NCBI RefSeq assembly: GCF_019249655.2
Contig: NZ_CP137557.1
Coordinates: forward strand, 874,501-938,500
Source of the DNA: Segatella copri
Lineage (GTDB): Bacteria > Bacteroidota > Bacteroidia > Bacteroidales > Bacteroidaceae
Length of the DNA: 64,000 nucleotides
Direction of reading: 5' to 3'
Positions 54,185 through 63,802 of this stretch are shown piece after piece (position 1 is the stretch's first letter; each line of letters starts with the position of its first letter). Under the pieces are notes generated by a model. It made no database searches and had not been told where the DNA came from. It saw only the letters and a list, made by a program, of their open reading frames with translations. The translations under genes and the position numbers were made by a program.

Positions 54185-55714
54185 TTAGTACTTTGCATTC
54201 TGAGGGTCGAAGTTGGTCCAGCCGCTCATCCAGTTGGTGCTGCCATCGAAGGCTCCAATATAGCTTACGGTATCGAAACCTGTCCAGCCGGCGAAACTTG
54301 CGGCTCCAAGCAACGGACTGCCGGCGATAGGAGTATAACCGTCTGCGCCAACCAATGAAGCCCAACTGTCAAAATACTTGTTGCTTGGCTCTGAGAAGAA
54401 GAAGGTGTTGCTGTATGACTTCTGATTCTTGTCAAGATCCTTCTTGTTGGCTGCATCGTAGAGATAATCCTCATACTGCTTGTTGGCATCTGTACCAACG
54501 GCATCCATACCTGCGAAATATACATTCTGAAGCTTGAATTTGCCTTCCTTGGCATCCTTTACGGTATTTCCCTTCTCACCATCGATAATCAAACCGATAG
54601 GCCAGCCTAAGGCTACCGAGTTGATGCAGTTGAGGTTAGAAGAACGGCGAATCTGCATGGCTGCCTGGAACTTGCCGAGGGCTGAACCGTTGTTTGGATT
54701 GTAGGCTCCGGCAGTGATATAATCTGTGGTGTTCTGGAACTTATCATCCAATACCTTAGGACCTACGAAGGTGATGTTAGAGAAGGTTGCCTTGGTACGA
54801 GGATCCACGGTAGCACCATCGGCGCAGTTGTCGCTCTCGAAACCGTTGCTCTGAGAGGTATCGGCTATCTTGCTGTCGCGCAGCGAAAGACCATACTGCA
54901 CCTTTCCTGAGAAACCGTTATCGGTATCGAAATCGTCATCCCAACCCTTGTAGGCTACGAGATACTTGCAGTTCACGGTACCACCAAACCACTCGAAGGA
55001 ATCATCATTGGAATAAGATACCTGAACGTGGTCTATCTGTGTGCCGGAACCTACAGAACCGAAGGTCAAACCGTTGATCTCCTTATCCTTCTGGAATGGA
55101 TAACCGGCAAACTCGATGCGCACATAGCTTAAAGTACCAGAATTATCTGCATCATCTGCGCCACCATGCTTGGTACGAGGACCACCCTCTATCTGCTGCT
55201 CAGTCTGGTTGTTCTTAGCCTTACCGCAGAGAATGATGCCACCCCAGTCGCCAGGCTTTCTGCTGCCGGCAGCCTCTTCAGATGTAAAGACGATAGGCTC
55301 TGTGGCTGTACCCTTGGCGATGAGTTTACCGCCACGCTCTGCGATGAGTGCCGCCTTGGTCTGCTTGTCGCCCTTGATGATAGTTCCCGGTTCGATGGTG
55401 AGCTCAGCACCTTCTGCAATATATACCCATCCTTTGAGGAGATAAGTGCCTTTCTTCAAAGTCTGCTTGCCTGTGAAGACGAACTCCTGGTCGCCGTTGC
55501 CAATCTGTGTACCGCTGGCGTTTTCCTTGTCATCTGTTCCGAAGAGAATGTGGTCGCAAGCCTTCAAGCCGCCATTGGTTGTCCACTTGTAAACTACTTC
55601 TGGTCCTGGATTTGGAGAAGGAGTTGGATCGTCATTGTCACTGCTGCAGCTGCTCAACAAGGCAGATGCTGCGAGGATGCCCATGCATCCATAGAAATAC
55701 ATCTTGTTCATCAT
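54185..55714 (-). CDS. Beta-helix-type surface lipoprotein partner of the TonB receptor
   Basis: 509 residues. Lipobox LLSSC (Cys23), then a Pro-rich linker (DPTPSPNPGP). The rest is repetitive beta-helix-like sequence (GTIIKGDKQTKAALIAERGGKL, HVQVSYSNDDSFEWFGGT, SNITFVGPKVLDDKFQN) ending YIGAFDGSTNWMSGWTNF. Proteins of this end motif are encoded beside TonB-dependent receptors in Bacteroidota; the ligand is unknown. The gene starts 43 bases after the receptor stop on the same strand. Confidence 0.83.
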   Translation of the reverse strand: MMNKMYFYGCMGILAASALLSSCSSDNDDPTPSPNPGPEVVYKWTTNGGLKACDHILFGTDDKENASGTQIGNGDQEFVFTGKQTLKKGTYLLKGWVYIAEGAELTIEPGTIIKGDKQTKAALIAERGGKLIAKGTATEPIVFTSEEAAGSRKPGDWGGIILCGKAKNNQTEQQIEGGPRTKHGGADDADNSGTLSYVRIEFAGYPFQKDKEINGLTFGSVGSGTQIDHVQVSYSNDDSFEWFGGTVNCKYLVAYKGWDDDFDTDNGFSGKVQYGLSLRDSKIADTSQSNGFESDNCADGATVDPRTKATFSNITFVGPKVLDDKFQNTTDYITAGAYNPNNGSALGKFQAAMQIRRSSNLNCINSVALGWPIGLIIDGEKGNTVKDAKEGKFKLQNVYFAGMDAVGTDANKQYEDYLYDAANKKDLDKNQKSYSNTFFFSEPSNKYFDSWASLVGADGYTPIAGSPLLGAASFAGWTGFDTVSYIGAFDGSTNWMSGWTNFDPQNAKY

Positions 55715-55757
55715 TGTTTCTCGTTTTATTAAACAAACATCTAATTATTCTTATTAT

Positions 55758-58574
55758 TTAAAATTTATAGATTGCCTGCAAACCGATGTTTCTGCCCGGC
55801 TTGTAGCATCTTGCTATTTCTTCTACTTCCTTCTTGCTTCCGTCGCTATACGTTACATCAGCAAACTGCTTGTAATATATCTTTTCTGCAAGAAGATCTC
55901 TTACGTTGAGCTTCAGCTCCAGATGATTGCCGAATTTCTTTGCCAGCGAGAAGTCGATGGTGTTGCGAGGCATCTCGTAGCTGTGAGGCACTCGGGAATT
56001 GGAGTCATCGCCTGTGCTTCCTTCGCTTCTGCCCACACCGATGATTCGCTTGCCTATGCGGTTGTAGAGCAGGGCGATATCCATCTTCAATGGCTCGTTT
56101 TTATAGAAGATACCGGTGTTGATAAGGTATGGCGACTGACCCTGCATCGGTCTGTTTTCCTCTTTCGAACCCTTCTCAAACTGCACCTTGCTCTTGATGA
56201 GGGCACCATTAAACGACCAGCTGAAATCCTTCAATCCTATGAAACCGAGATTCTTTCTGATATCCAGCTCCACACCGTAGTTGTTGGCACTCTTCGCATT
56301 CTTGTAGGAATAAATCAAGTCTGTGCCACCTGCCACCGTGTAGGTCCACTCGATAGGAGAATCGAAGTGCTTGTAGAAGACTGCTAGCGAAATGAGCTCT
56401 CCACGGGATGGATACCACTCATATCGCAGGTCGAGGTTATCGACATAACAGTTCTTCAACTCAGTGTTTCCCTGCACATTGCTGGCAAGGTCGAAGTCGT
56501 AATACACCGACGACGATACTTCACGGAATTCCGGTCGGTTAATACTGCGGCCATACGACAGTCGCACCTGGTGCTGGTCGCTAATCTTATATGTTGTATT
56601 GAGAGATGGAAATACATCATCGGTCTTGTAATGACGGCTCGATTCACTCTTCTCGTAGTCACGGGAATTGGAGATGAGTTCCATATCATTATGCTCGAAG
56701 CGGACACCGGCGTGGATGCCGAGTTTGCCAAAGGGGAGAGACATCGCCAGGTATCCGGCGCCTAAGGTGTTGTGTCCGCGGTAGTTATTGCGCATCTGCT
56801 TTTCCTCCAGAAGATACAGCTTGTCGTAACCCATGTTCGCCTGGCTGGTGAGCAGGGTAGGGATATGGCTATGGCGGAAGCCGGATGGCATGTTGTTAGC
56901 TGAAACATTCCAGTTGTAGATGAAGTTGCGGGTCTGGTATTCTCGAGTCCGATACTCCCCATAGGCACCCACTTGCAAGTCTGGCTCAAAGTTGCCAAAC
57001 TTGAAGTGGTGCTTGTCATTTACACCAAGTGAGAGAATGTGTTCGTCGAGCTGAGTCCACTCGCGCGATATGTCGTTGCCGGTGCTCAGGGCATAAACGC
57101 CCGATTCAAGAGCATCGTCGATGAGGTATCTACGACGGTCAGGCAAATGACGGTTGGCATACGCATACCCGATGCTCCAGTCAAGGGCGTCGCTAGTGAA
57201 GGTGTGCTTGCCGGTAAGCTGACCGTTATATGTTGTTCTACTGCGGTAGTAATACTCTGCGCTTCGCTCCAGGTTCGACTGGGCGCTCACGCCATCACGC
57301 CAGGTATATCGGCTGGTAGCCAACTGGTTGAAGATGTTCTTGAGCTGATACTTGTGGTTGCCGTCCTTGGAAAGGAAGGTGAAGTTGAGCATTGCTCCGA
57401 GTCTCACGTTACTATTATACTGGTCGTCAACAGAGTGACGAAGATAGTTCGGCTTGTCGTTTGTCGCATCATAGATGCCATAGAGATTGTTCTCCATGTT
57501 CTCGTAGGTGCGGTATTCGTTGGTATAGTTCAGGGCGGCGAGCATGCCGAGTGTTCTTCCGCCGAGCATCCAGCGCTGGTTCAGGCTGGCTGCCAGTTTC
57601 AAGTCGCCCAAAGGCTTTTTGTTCTTGATGAGCCAATCATTATTAAGCCCGTTGCCCAGGAGCGAAGTAGCATAATCTCCCACCGGTTTTCCGTTGGCAT
57701 CGAGCTGTGGATTCAAGTCAGCATGGATGCCCCCATTCAGGTTTCTCAAGCCATTGTCGAACCCTAGGAAATCGGTTCCGGAACCTTTTGAGTAAGAAAA
57801 GTCCTTGAAGGCAGAAGATGTATTCCAGTTTCCGCCTACGGCGATGTTGAAACTGTTTTCTGCCGGAATCTCCTTGGTGTTGACGATGATGAAACCGCCT
57901 GAGTAATCAGCGGGATATTCAGCTGTTGGCGACTTCACGATGGTGAGGTTGTCAATCTGCGAACTTGGGATGATATCGAAGGAGAAAGCCCTGGAATCAG
58001 CCTCAGAACTAGGCACTGCTCCTCCGTTCACCCACACATTGTTATAACGCTGTGACAATCCACGAACCATCACGAATTTATCGTCGATGAGGCTCACGCC
58101 TGGCACTCGGCGTATCACCTCACCCGCATTCGTATCCTGAGTTCTGGATATTTCCTGTGCCGAAACATTGCTCACGATGACGGGACTGTTCTTGGCCACC
58201 TGTATCATTGCCGCATCCGTATTACGCCTTTCCACTGCGGTAACGGTCACCTCGTTCAGCTGCTGTTCATCAGGTTGCAGCGCAATCACCTGGTCTGCGT
58301 CCTTCGCCTGAACCCCGTCAATTTTTTGAGTCTTATATCCTACATAGTTAATATATAGTGTATATGTCTTGTCTTTCTTCAGTCCATCGATCTGGAAGTT
58401 TCCGTCGATGTTGGTGATAGCCTTCACGTTGGTTCCATCCACAGTGACGACTGCACCGATGAGTGTCTCCTTCGATTTCTGGTCGATAACCACACCCTTA
58501 ATCTGTTGCGCCCACGTTGGCATGCTAGCCGCCGAGAGCAATCCTAATACAATAATTCCCCTTTTAGCATTCAT
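55758..58574 (-). CDS. TonB-dependent receptor with carboxypeptidase-like N-domain
   Basis: 938 residues with a signal peptide. A CarboxypepD_reg-like domain (about 23-110), a plug domain (PVIVSNVSAQEISRTQD, GVSLIDDKFVMVRGLSQRYNN) and a C-terminal barrel follow. It is not SusC-type, because the family hallmark of SusC is absent. It imports an unknown small ligand with its lipoprotein partner downstream. A promoter TACCTTTG (58600-58607) lies 26 bases upstream. Confidence 0.94.
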   Translation of the reverse strand: MNAKRGIIVLGLLSAASMPTWAQQIKGVVIDQKSKETLIGAVVTVDGTNVKAITNIDGNFQIDGLKKDKTYTLYINYVGYKTQKIDGVQAKDADQVIALQPDEQQLNEVTVTAVERRNTDAAMIQVAKNSPVIVSNVSAQEISRTQDTNAGEVIRRVPGVSLIDDKFVMVRGLSQRYNNVWVNGGAVPSSEADSRAFSFDIIPSSQIDNLTIVKSPTAEYPADYSGGFIIVNTKEIPAENSFNIAVGGNWNTSSAFKDFSYSKGSGTDFLGFDNGLRNLNGGIHADLNPQLDANGKPVGDYATSLLGNGLNNDWLIKNKKPLGDLKLAASLNQRWMLGGRTLGMLAALNYTNEYRTYENMENNLYGIYDATNDKPNYLRHSVDDQYNSNVRLGAMLNFTFLSKDGNHKYQLKNIFNQLATSRYTWRDGVSAQSNLERSAEYYYRSRTTYNGQLTGKHTFTSDALDWSIGYAYANRHLPDRRRYLIDDALESGVYALSTGNDISREWTQLDEHILSLGVNDKHHFKFGNFEPDLQVGAYGEYRTREYQTRNFIYNWNVSANNMPSGFRHSHIPTLLTSQANMGYDKLYLLEEKQMRNNYRGHNTLGAGYLAMSLPFGKLGIHAGVRFEHNDMELISNSRDYEKSESSRHYKTDDVFPSLNTTYKISDQHQVRLSYGRSINRPEFREVSSSVYYDFDLASNVQGNTELKNCYVDNLDLRYEWYPSRGELISLAVFYKHFDSPIEWTYTVAGGTDLIYSYKNAKSANNYGVELDIRKNLGFIGLKDFSWSFNGALIKSKVQFEKGSKEENRPMQGQSPYLINTGIFYKNEPLKMDIALLYNRIGKRIIGVGRSEGSTGDDSNSRVPHSYEMPRNTIDFSLAKKFGNHLELKLNVRDLLAEKIYYKQFADVTYSDGSKKEVEEIARCYKPGRNIGLQAIYKF

Positions 58575-58599
58575 AACCTATATCGTTTGATTTCGGTTG

Positions 58600-58607
58600 C
58601 AAAGGTA
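58600..58607 (-). promoter_or_regulatory. -7 element of the TonB receptor gene
   Basis: TACCTTTG on the minus strand, close to the start codon at 58574. The 316-base interval 58575-58890 otherwise holds the orphan plus-strand promoter at 58796-58827. Confidence 0.6.
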
Positions 58608-58795
58608 CGGTGGTTATATTACACTGGGGTTGCGATGAGGTTGAAAGGCATTGACGAAGCTGCGACAATGGTGTTACGGGCGGAAATCTGTTGCCTTTTT
58701 CGGGAATTTGAATTTTGAAAAACTGGCATTAATACGTTGATTTTGTGAGAAATGTATCTTTTTGACATGCAAAACGGTAATTATTGTGATTTTTG

Positions 58796-58827
58796 TTTGG
58801 CTGTTAGCGGATTTTATATTACCTTTG
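58796..58827 (+). promoter_or_regulatory. Orphan promoter reading into the 3' end of the DUF6377 gene
   Basis: TTTG (58796-58799), 20 bases, TACCTTTG (58820-58827) is a full match to the Bacteroidota promoter pattern. Downstream on the plus strand there is no gene start; the minus-strand DUF6377 stop is at 58891. Confidence 0.75.
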
Positions 58828-58890
58828 CATCTGAATACATATTTTATATAAAACTTGTAATTATATAAGTGCCGTATTCTTAATCTTCGA

Positions 58891-60528
58891 TCAGTCTGCG
58901 ATAACCATACAGAGTTTGAGTACGTTCTCCTCGAAGTGCTCCTTGTCTATAGCATTGTTCTTGAGGATGGAACGGTAGTTATATACGGTTTGTGGCGAAT
59001 AAGACAGGATGCCGGCAATCTTTGAACTTTCAGTGATGCCTAATCGTAACAGGGCACACACACGAAGAATAGGTGGCATTTCCCCATTCTCTTTCAGTTG
59101 GATGTGAGCCGATTCTGTGAGTTGCTGGTTCAGTTCGTTTACAAAAGTTGGGTACAGAGCTAGGAAAGACTTGTCGAATTCAGTCAAAAACTCCTTGTTT
59201 TCCCTTTCTGTACTTGATGAGGAAGAGAGGAGACTCAGCAGTTCCTTGCTTTGGTTGGCCTTTATCTTTCTTATAGCCAATGTTCGTAGCTTTTGGTTCC
59301 TCTCTATATTCTTATAGCTCAGGTCAATATATACCTTTACCAATCTCTCGCGTTTCTGATTGGTATTCTTCAATTCGGCGTTGATGAGATGCAATTGTTC
59401 ATTTAGAATTTCCATTTTTGCCGACGTAGCTGTGATTTCATCTTTCTTTTGTTTCAGAAGCCTGTTCTTCTTGCGGATGAACAGACTGCTAATACCTACT
59501 CCAAGTAGGAGCAGGATAATGACCAATAGGGCGATGTTGAGCAATCTGTTAGTTGTTTTGATGTCATCTGTATAGGCATTGGTAATCAATTGTAATTTGG
59601 ATGAAATCTCAATGCGGCGTAACCGGTTGTTGTATGCATAAGCATCTTCCAGGGATAGGTTGATGTATTCCTGTGCTTTTTTCAGACTTCTTGTCTTATG
59701 TTTGTAGATGAAGAGAGCGATGTCTTGCAGGGCTACGTTTTCTTTTGTGGCAGAAGTGATGTCTGAGATGGCTGCAACCAGAAGGTAATGCTCCATTAAC
59801 TCTAGGTTGTTGGCTTTCTGATAGACCTCAGAAAGCGCAAAGGCGGTCATGGCATGCAGACGGCTGTTGGCCTTTTCCATACTCAGTGCCTTTTTGTAGT
59901 ATTGGATGGTCTTGTTATTGTTGGGATGATTGCTGAAATAGTATAATTCTCCCATCAGGTAGTAATAGAATGCATCTTTCTTTGGCGACAGTTCTATTGC
60001 TTTCTTCAGGTATTCCACTTTTTTCAGGTCGTAATTCTTGCTGAATTCATTGTTTTCACAGTAGGTTGACCAGTTGTTGTATAGTCCATACATTGTATAA
60101 TAGTATAGAAACTGATAGTCACGTGGTTCTTCCTTAGGTTCTATCTTCTGAAGAATTTCCTTTGCTTCTGCATAGAATCCACGTGTGATCAATAACCTGG
60201 TTTGGCTAAGCTGGAATCTTTTGTTAAAAAAGATATTGTTACTCTTTTGGGCAAGGATAAGACCTTTGTTTACGTAGGTCATCGCCGAGTCGTATTCGTA
60301 AGCTTTGTATTCGTTGGCGAGTTGTTCGTATAGTTTTAATTTGTCTTCGTTGCTGGTAACATACTTGGCTCCTTGCTTGATTTCGTTTAAGCTTTTCTCT
60401 TTTAACTCTACATAATGGGCACGTTGTGCCAGGGCAGCATCCAGCTGCTTGTATAGCTGGTTGTTGTCTCCTTTTATGTATATCGGCTGTATCATCAGGG
60501 TGATGATTATAACGATAAGATGTCTCAT
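58891..60528 (-). CDS. DUF6377-type transcriptional regulator
   Basis: 545 residues. A short signal/anchor at the start, TPR-like helices (about 30-320), one membrane helix (LLNIALLVIILLLLGVGIS), a coiled coil, and a C-terminal HTH-like segment (LGITESSKIAGILSYSPQTVYNYRSILKNNA). Such proteins occur next to SusC/SusD genes and are thought to link a periplasmic signal to transcription. I use ATG 60528: the -7 box TATTTTTG (60555-60562) excludes the longer frame at 60573. It is divergent from the SusC gene at 60756, which is probably its target. Confidence 0.85.
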   Translation of the reverse strand: MRHLIVIIITLMIQPIYIKGDNNQLYKQLDAALAQRAHYVELKEKSLNEIKQGAKYVTSNEDKLKLYEQLANEYKAYEYDSAMTYVNKGLILAQKSNNIFFNKRFQLSQTRLLITRGFYAEAKEILQKIEPKEEPRDYQFLYYYTMYGLYNNWSTYCENNEFSKNYDLKKVEYLKKAIELSPKKDAFYYYLMGELYYFSNHPNNNKTIQYYKKALSMEKANSRLHAMTAFALSEVYQKANNLELMEHYLLVAAISDITSATKENVALQDIALFIYKHKTRSLKKAQEYINLSLEDAYAYNNRLRRIEISSKLQLITNAYTDDIKTTNRLLNIALLVIILLLLGVGISSLFIRKKNRLLKQKKDEITATSAKMEILNEQLHLINAELKNTNQKRERLVKVYIDLSYKNIERNQKLRTLAIRKIKANQSKELLSLLSSSSSTERENKEFLTEFDKSFLALYPTFVNELNQQLTESAHIQLKENGEMPPILRVCALLRLGITESSKIAGILSYSPQTVYNYRSILKNNAIDKEHFEENVLKLCMVIAD

Positions 60529-60554
60529 ATTTCCTATGTTTTTAGATTCCGCTG

Positions 60555-60562
60555 CAAAAATA
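60555..60562 (-). promoter_or_regulatory. -7 element of the DUF6377 gene
   Basis: TATTTTTG on the minus strand, 27 bases before ATG 60528; weak -33. Confidence 0.6.
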
Positions 60563-60707
60563 ATAAAAAACATTGAGAATCTCGCATCTACTAGCCGTTT
60601 TTTTTGAGAATTTGCAAAATCTTGATATTCAGAGCCGTAAGGTTGGCTCTAAATACCGGCCATCTACCAAAAGCCTACTATTCGCACCAACTTATTGATT
60701 TTTGCCG

Positions 60708-60715
60708 TACTTTTG
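60708..60715 (+). promoter_or_regulatory. -7 element of the SusC/SusD operon
   Basis: TACTTTTG, 41 bases before ATG 60756. A hairpin AGAGCC/GGCTCT (60631-60650) lies upstream, between the divergent promoters, as an operator candidate. Confidence 0.6.
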
Positions 60716-60755
60716 CAGCAACAAACAATTTTAATCATAATAAACCTATTAAATT

Positions 60756-63731
60756 ATGGATAAAACGAACTTTTCAAAGAAAGCAGGTCTGCTGATGGCA
60801 GGATGCTTGATTACTTTAAATGCTTTTGGTCAGGCTACCATTAAAGGACAAGTGGTGGATGCCACCGGCGAACCAGTCATTGGTGCCAGCATTCTGGTAA
60901 AGGACACAAAGAATGGAGCTGTATCAGACTTGGATGGCGGTTACACGCTTAATAATGTGAAGGATGGTGCAGTCTTGGTATTCTCTTATCTGGGATATCG
61001 CACTCAGGAGATTCCGGTAAAGGGAAATCATGTCATCAATGTGACGCTGAAGGAAAACGATGAGGTGCTCGACGAGGTGCTTGTCGTGGGTTATGCTGTG
61101 GGCAGCAAGCGCACGGTGTCGGGTGCTGTTGACCGCATCAAGAAAGAAGATATGAACAAGGGTGTGGTAACCAGTCCTGCCGAGGCCTTGAAGGGTAAGG
61201 TAGCTGGTGTTGTCATCTCTCAGGCAGGTGGTGATCCAACCAGTTCCCCAAGCATTCGTGTTCGTGGTACTTCTTCTCTTTCAGGTGGTAACGATCCGTT
61301 GGTTATCATTGATGGCGTCTTTGCTGATATGACGATGTTCAATTCCCTGGCTCCTGGTGACATTGAGAGTCTAACCATCCTGAAGGATGCTTCTGAGACG
61401 GCTCAGTATGGTTCACGTGGTGCTTCCGGTGTCATCGTTGTTACCACAGCCAAGGGTAAGCTGGGATATTCCAGCCTTAGCTACAATGGTCAGTTTGGTG
61501 TAAACACGGTCTATAAAAATCTGGATATGATGTCGGCTTCCGAATATCGTGAGACAGCCAAGTCCTTGGGATTGACCTATACCGATATGGGTGGCGATAC
61601 CAATTTCCTCGAGGAGATTGAGCGCAATACGGGTCTTACCCAAAATCATAATATTTCTTTTTCTTCTGGTACGGATACATCCAGTCTGCGTGCTTCTTTG
61701 GGATTCATACTCCGTCAGGGAGCCTTGAAGAATTCTGATATGAAGAATTTTACAGCAAAGTTGGATGGAACCCAGTATCTCTTCGACAAACATCTGAAGC
61801 TGGAACTCGGAATGTTTGGCTCTCAGCGCAACAGCAATATCCAGTATGATATGCACAAGCTGTTCTATTCTGCCACTGCTTATAACCCTACCTATCCTCA
61901 TGTGAGAAACAACAAGGGCGAATGGGATGAGGACTTGCTTGCCAATGAAATCTGGAATCCACTGGGATTGCTAGATATTGATGACTTCTACAAGGATGCC
62001 TCTGTCAATGTTCATGGCAAGGCAACGGTCAACATCATCGACGGTCTCTCTGTAAGTGCCTTTGGTTCATATAACTATTGGAACCGTGACAATAAGTTCT
62101 ATATTCCTAACAATATCCAGATGGGTAAGCTGAACGGTAACGGATGGGCTTATATCGCCAATACCAACCGCAAGGACTATATGGGCAACGTCATGGTGAA
62201 TTTCTCCAAGGATTTCGGCAAGCATCACATTGATGCCTTGGCCTTGATGGAGGGACAGAAATACACCTACGACTGGAACTCACAGGAGGCACATGGATTT
62301 GATACCAACTACTTCAAGTTCAATAACATGAAGGCTGCTGCCAATGTGAGCTGGGGTAATCTGCAGTCTAACTACACCGAATATACCCTGAGTTCTTATA
62401 TGGCTCGTGTCAACTATATGTTTGCTGACAGATACATCGCTACCGTCAATGTTCGTACCGATGGTTCTTCCAAGTTGGGTGATGGTCAGAAGTGGGGCTG
62501 GTTCCCTTCTGCTTCCTTAGCCTGGGTAATCAGCAACGAGCCTTGGATGAAGAAAATCAAGCAGATAGATAATTTCAAGATCCGTGCAGGATATGGTGTG
62601 ACCGGTAATCAGGATGCCATCGATCCTTATACCTCTCTTGCCCTGATGGAACCTAATGGTGTAACTACCGTTAACGGCGCAACAAGTACTACTTTTGCGG
62701 TTACTTCCAACAGCAACCCTGATCTGAAGTGGGAGGTAAAGAAGACGTTTGATGCCGGTTTCGACCTGTCGATGTTCAAGCAGCGTCTCAACGTAACCTT
62801 CGATTGGTATACTTCTGAGACATCGGATATGCTTTATACCTATACCGTGCCGGTACCTCCTTTCACTTACGACCGTCTGTTGGCCAATATGGGTACCATG
62901 ACTAATATGGGATTCGAACTGGCTGTTCGTGGTGACATCATCAAGACGAAGGACTTCACCTTCAATTCCGGTCTGAATTTCTCTTATCAGAAGAATAAGC
63001 TGAAGAAGTTGAGTGGTACCTACAAGGGACAGCCTATGACAACGAGCGAGCATATCTCTGTTGCCACCGTAGGTGCGGCTGGTCTGGTGCATAACAATGG
63101 CGTAACTTATCTGATAGAGGGACAGCCTGTTGGTGTGTTCTATCTGCCTCACTGCACAGGTATTGATGAGAATGGACAGTATATCATCGAAGACCTTGAT
63201 GATAATGGTACCATTGATACGGGTGACAGTGGCGACCGCAAGGTATGCGGACAGGCCATTCCTAAGTACTTCCTCGGTTGGGATATGAGCTTCAAGTACA
63301 AGAACTGGGATCTGAGCATGCAGTTTAATGGTGCGTTCGGTCATAAGATTTACAATGCTACATCCATGACCTTGAACAATATGAGTAATTTCCCAACCTA
63401 TAATATTCTGAGCGGTGCACAGCATCTCAATAATGGCAAGGGAATCCATGATGTTCAGATTTCTGACTACTGGTTGGAAAAGGGTGACTATATGAACTTC
63501 GAGTACGCTTCTCTGGGCTACACCTTCACCAAGGATATGCTCAAGTGGAAATTCATCAACAACATTCACCTGTCGTTGTCGGTCAACAATATCTGTACTC
63601 TCACGGGTTACAAGGGCTTGACTCCAATGATCAACTCTGCAACCATCAGTGGCGGCAATCTGGGTGTTGACGACAAGAACATCTATCCTCTGAGCCGTAC
63701 TTATACTTTGTCGCTCTCAGTGAATTTCTAA
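60756..63731 (+). CDS. SusC/RagA-type TonB-dependent receptor
   Basis: 991 residues with a signal peptide (AFGQA about 27). CarboxypepD_reg-like domain (about 28-110), then the SusC-type region DEVLDEVLVVGYAVGSK, a plug with PSIRVRGTSSLSGGNDPLVIIDG and QYGSRGASGVIVVTTAKG, and a barrel. It imports glycan oligomers with its SusD partner, which starts 72 bases downstream. The substrate is not evident. The divergent DUF6377 gene is the likely regulator. Confidence 0.96.
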   Translation: MDKTNFSKKAGLLMAGCLITLNAFGQATIKGQVVDATGEPVIGASILVKDTKNGAVSDLDGGYTLNNVKDGAVLVFSYLGYRTQEIPVKGNHVINVTLKENDEVLDEVLVVGYAVGSKRTVSGAVDRIKKEDMNKGVVTSPAEALKGKVAGVVISQAGGDPTSSPSIRVRGTSSLSGGNDPLVIIDGVFADMTMFNSLAPGDIESLTILKDASETAQYGSRGASGVIVVTTAKGKLGYSSLSYNGQFGVNTVYKNLDMMSASEYRETAKSLGLTYTDMGGDTNFLEEIERNTGLTQNHNISFSSGTDTSSLRASLGFILRQGALKNSDMKNFTAKLDGTQYLFDKHLKLELGMFGSQRNSNIQYDMHKLFYSATAYNPTYPHVRNNKGEWDEDLLANEIWNPLGLLDIDDFYKDASVNVHGKATVNIIDGLSVSAFGSYNYWNRDNKFYIPNNIQMGKLNGNGWAYIANTNRKDYMGNVMVNFSKDFGKHHIDALALMEGQKYTYDWNSQEAHGFDTNYFKFNNMKAAANVSWGNLQSNYTEYTLSSYMARVNYMFADRYIATVNVRTDGSSKLGDGQKWGWFPSASLAWVISNEPWMKKIKQIDNFKIRAGYGVTGNQDAIDPYTSLALMEPNGVTTVNGATSTTFAVTSNSNPDLKWEVKKTFDAGFDLSMFKQRLNVTFDWYTSETSDMLYTYTVPVPPFTYDRLLANMGTMTNMGFELAVRGDIIKTKDFTFNSGLNFSYQKNKLKKLSGTYKGQPMTTSEHISVATVGAAGLVHNNGVTYLIEGQPVGVFYLPHCTGIDENGQYIIEDLDDNGTIDTGDSGDRKVCGQAIPKYFLGWDMSFKYKNWDLSMQFNGAFGHKIYNATSMTLNNMSNFPTYNILSGAQHLNNGKGIHDVQISDYWLEKGDYMNFEYASLGYTFTKDMLKWKFINNIHLSLSVNNICTLTGYKGLTPMINSATISGGNLGVDDKNIYPLSRTYTLSLSVNF

Positions 63732-63802
63732 ATGTTTTCACATAGAATAGATAACAAGTTCTAATTAAGAATTACATTATTAATATATAAAGGATTACAG
63801 TT

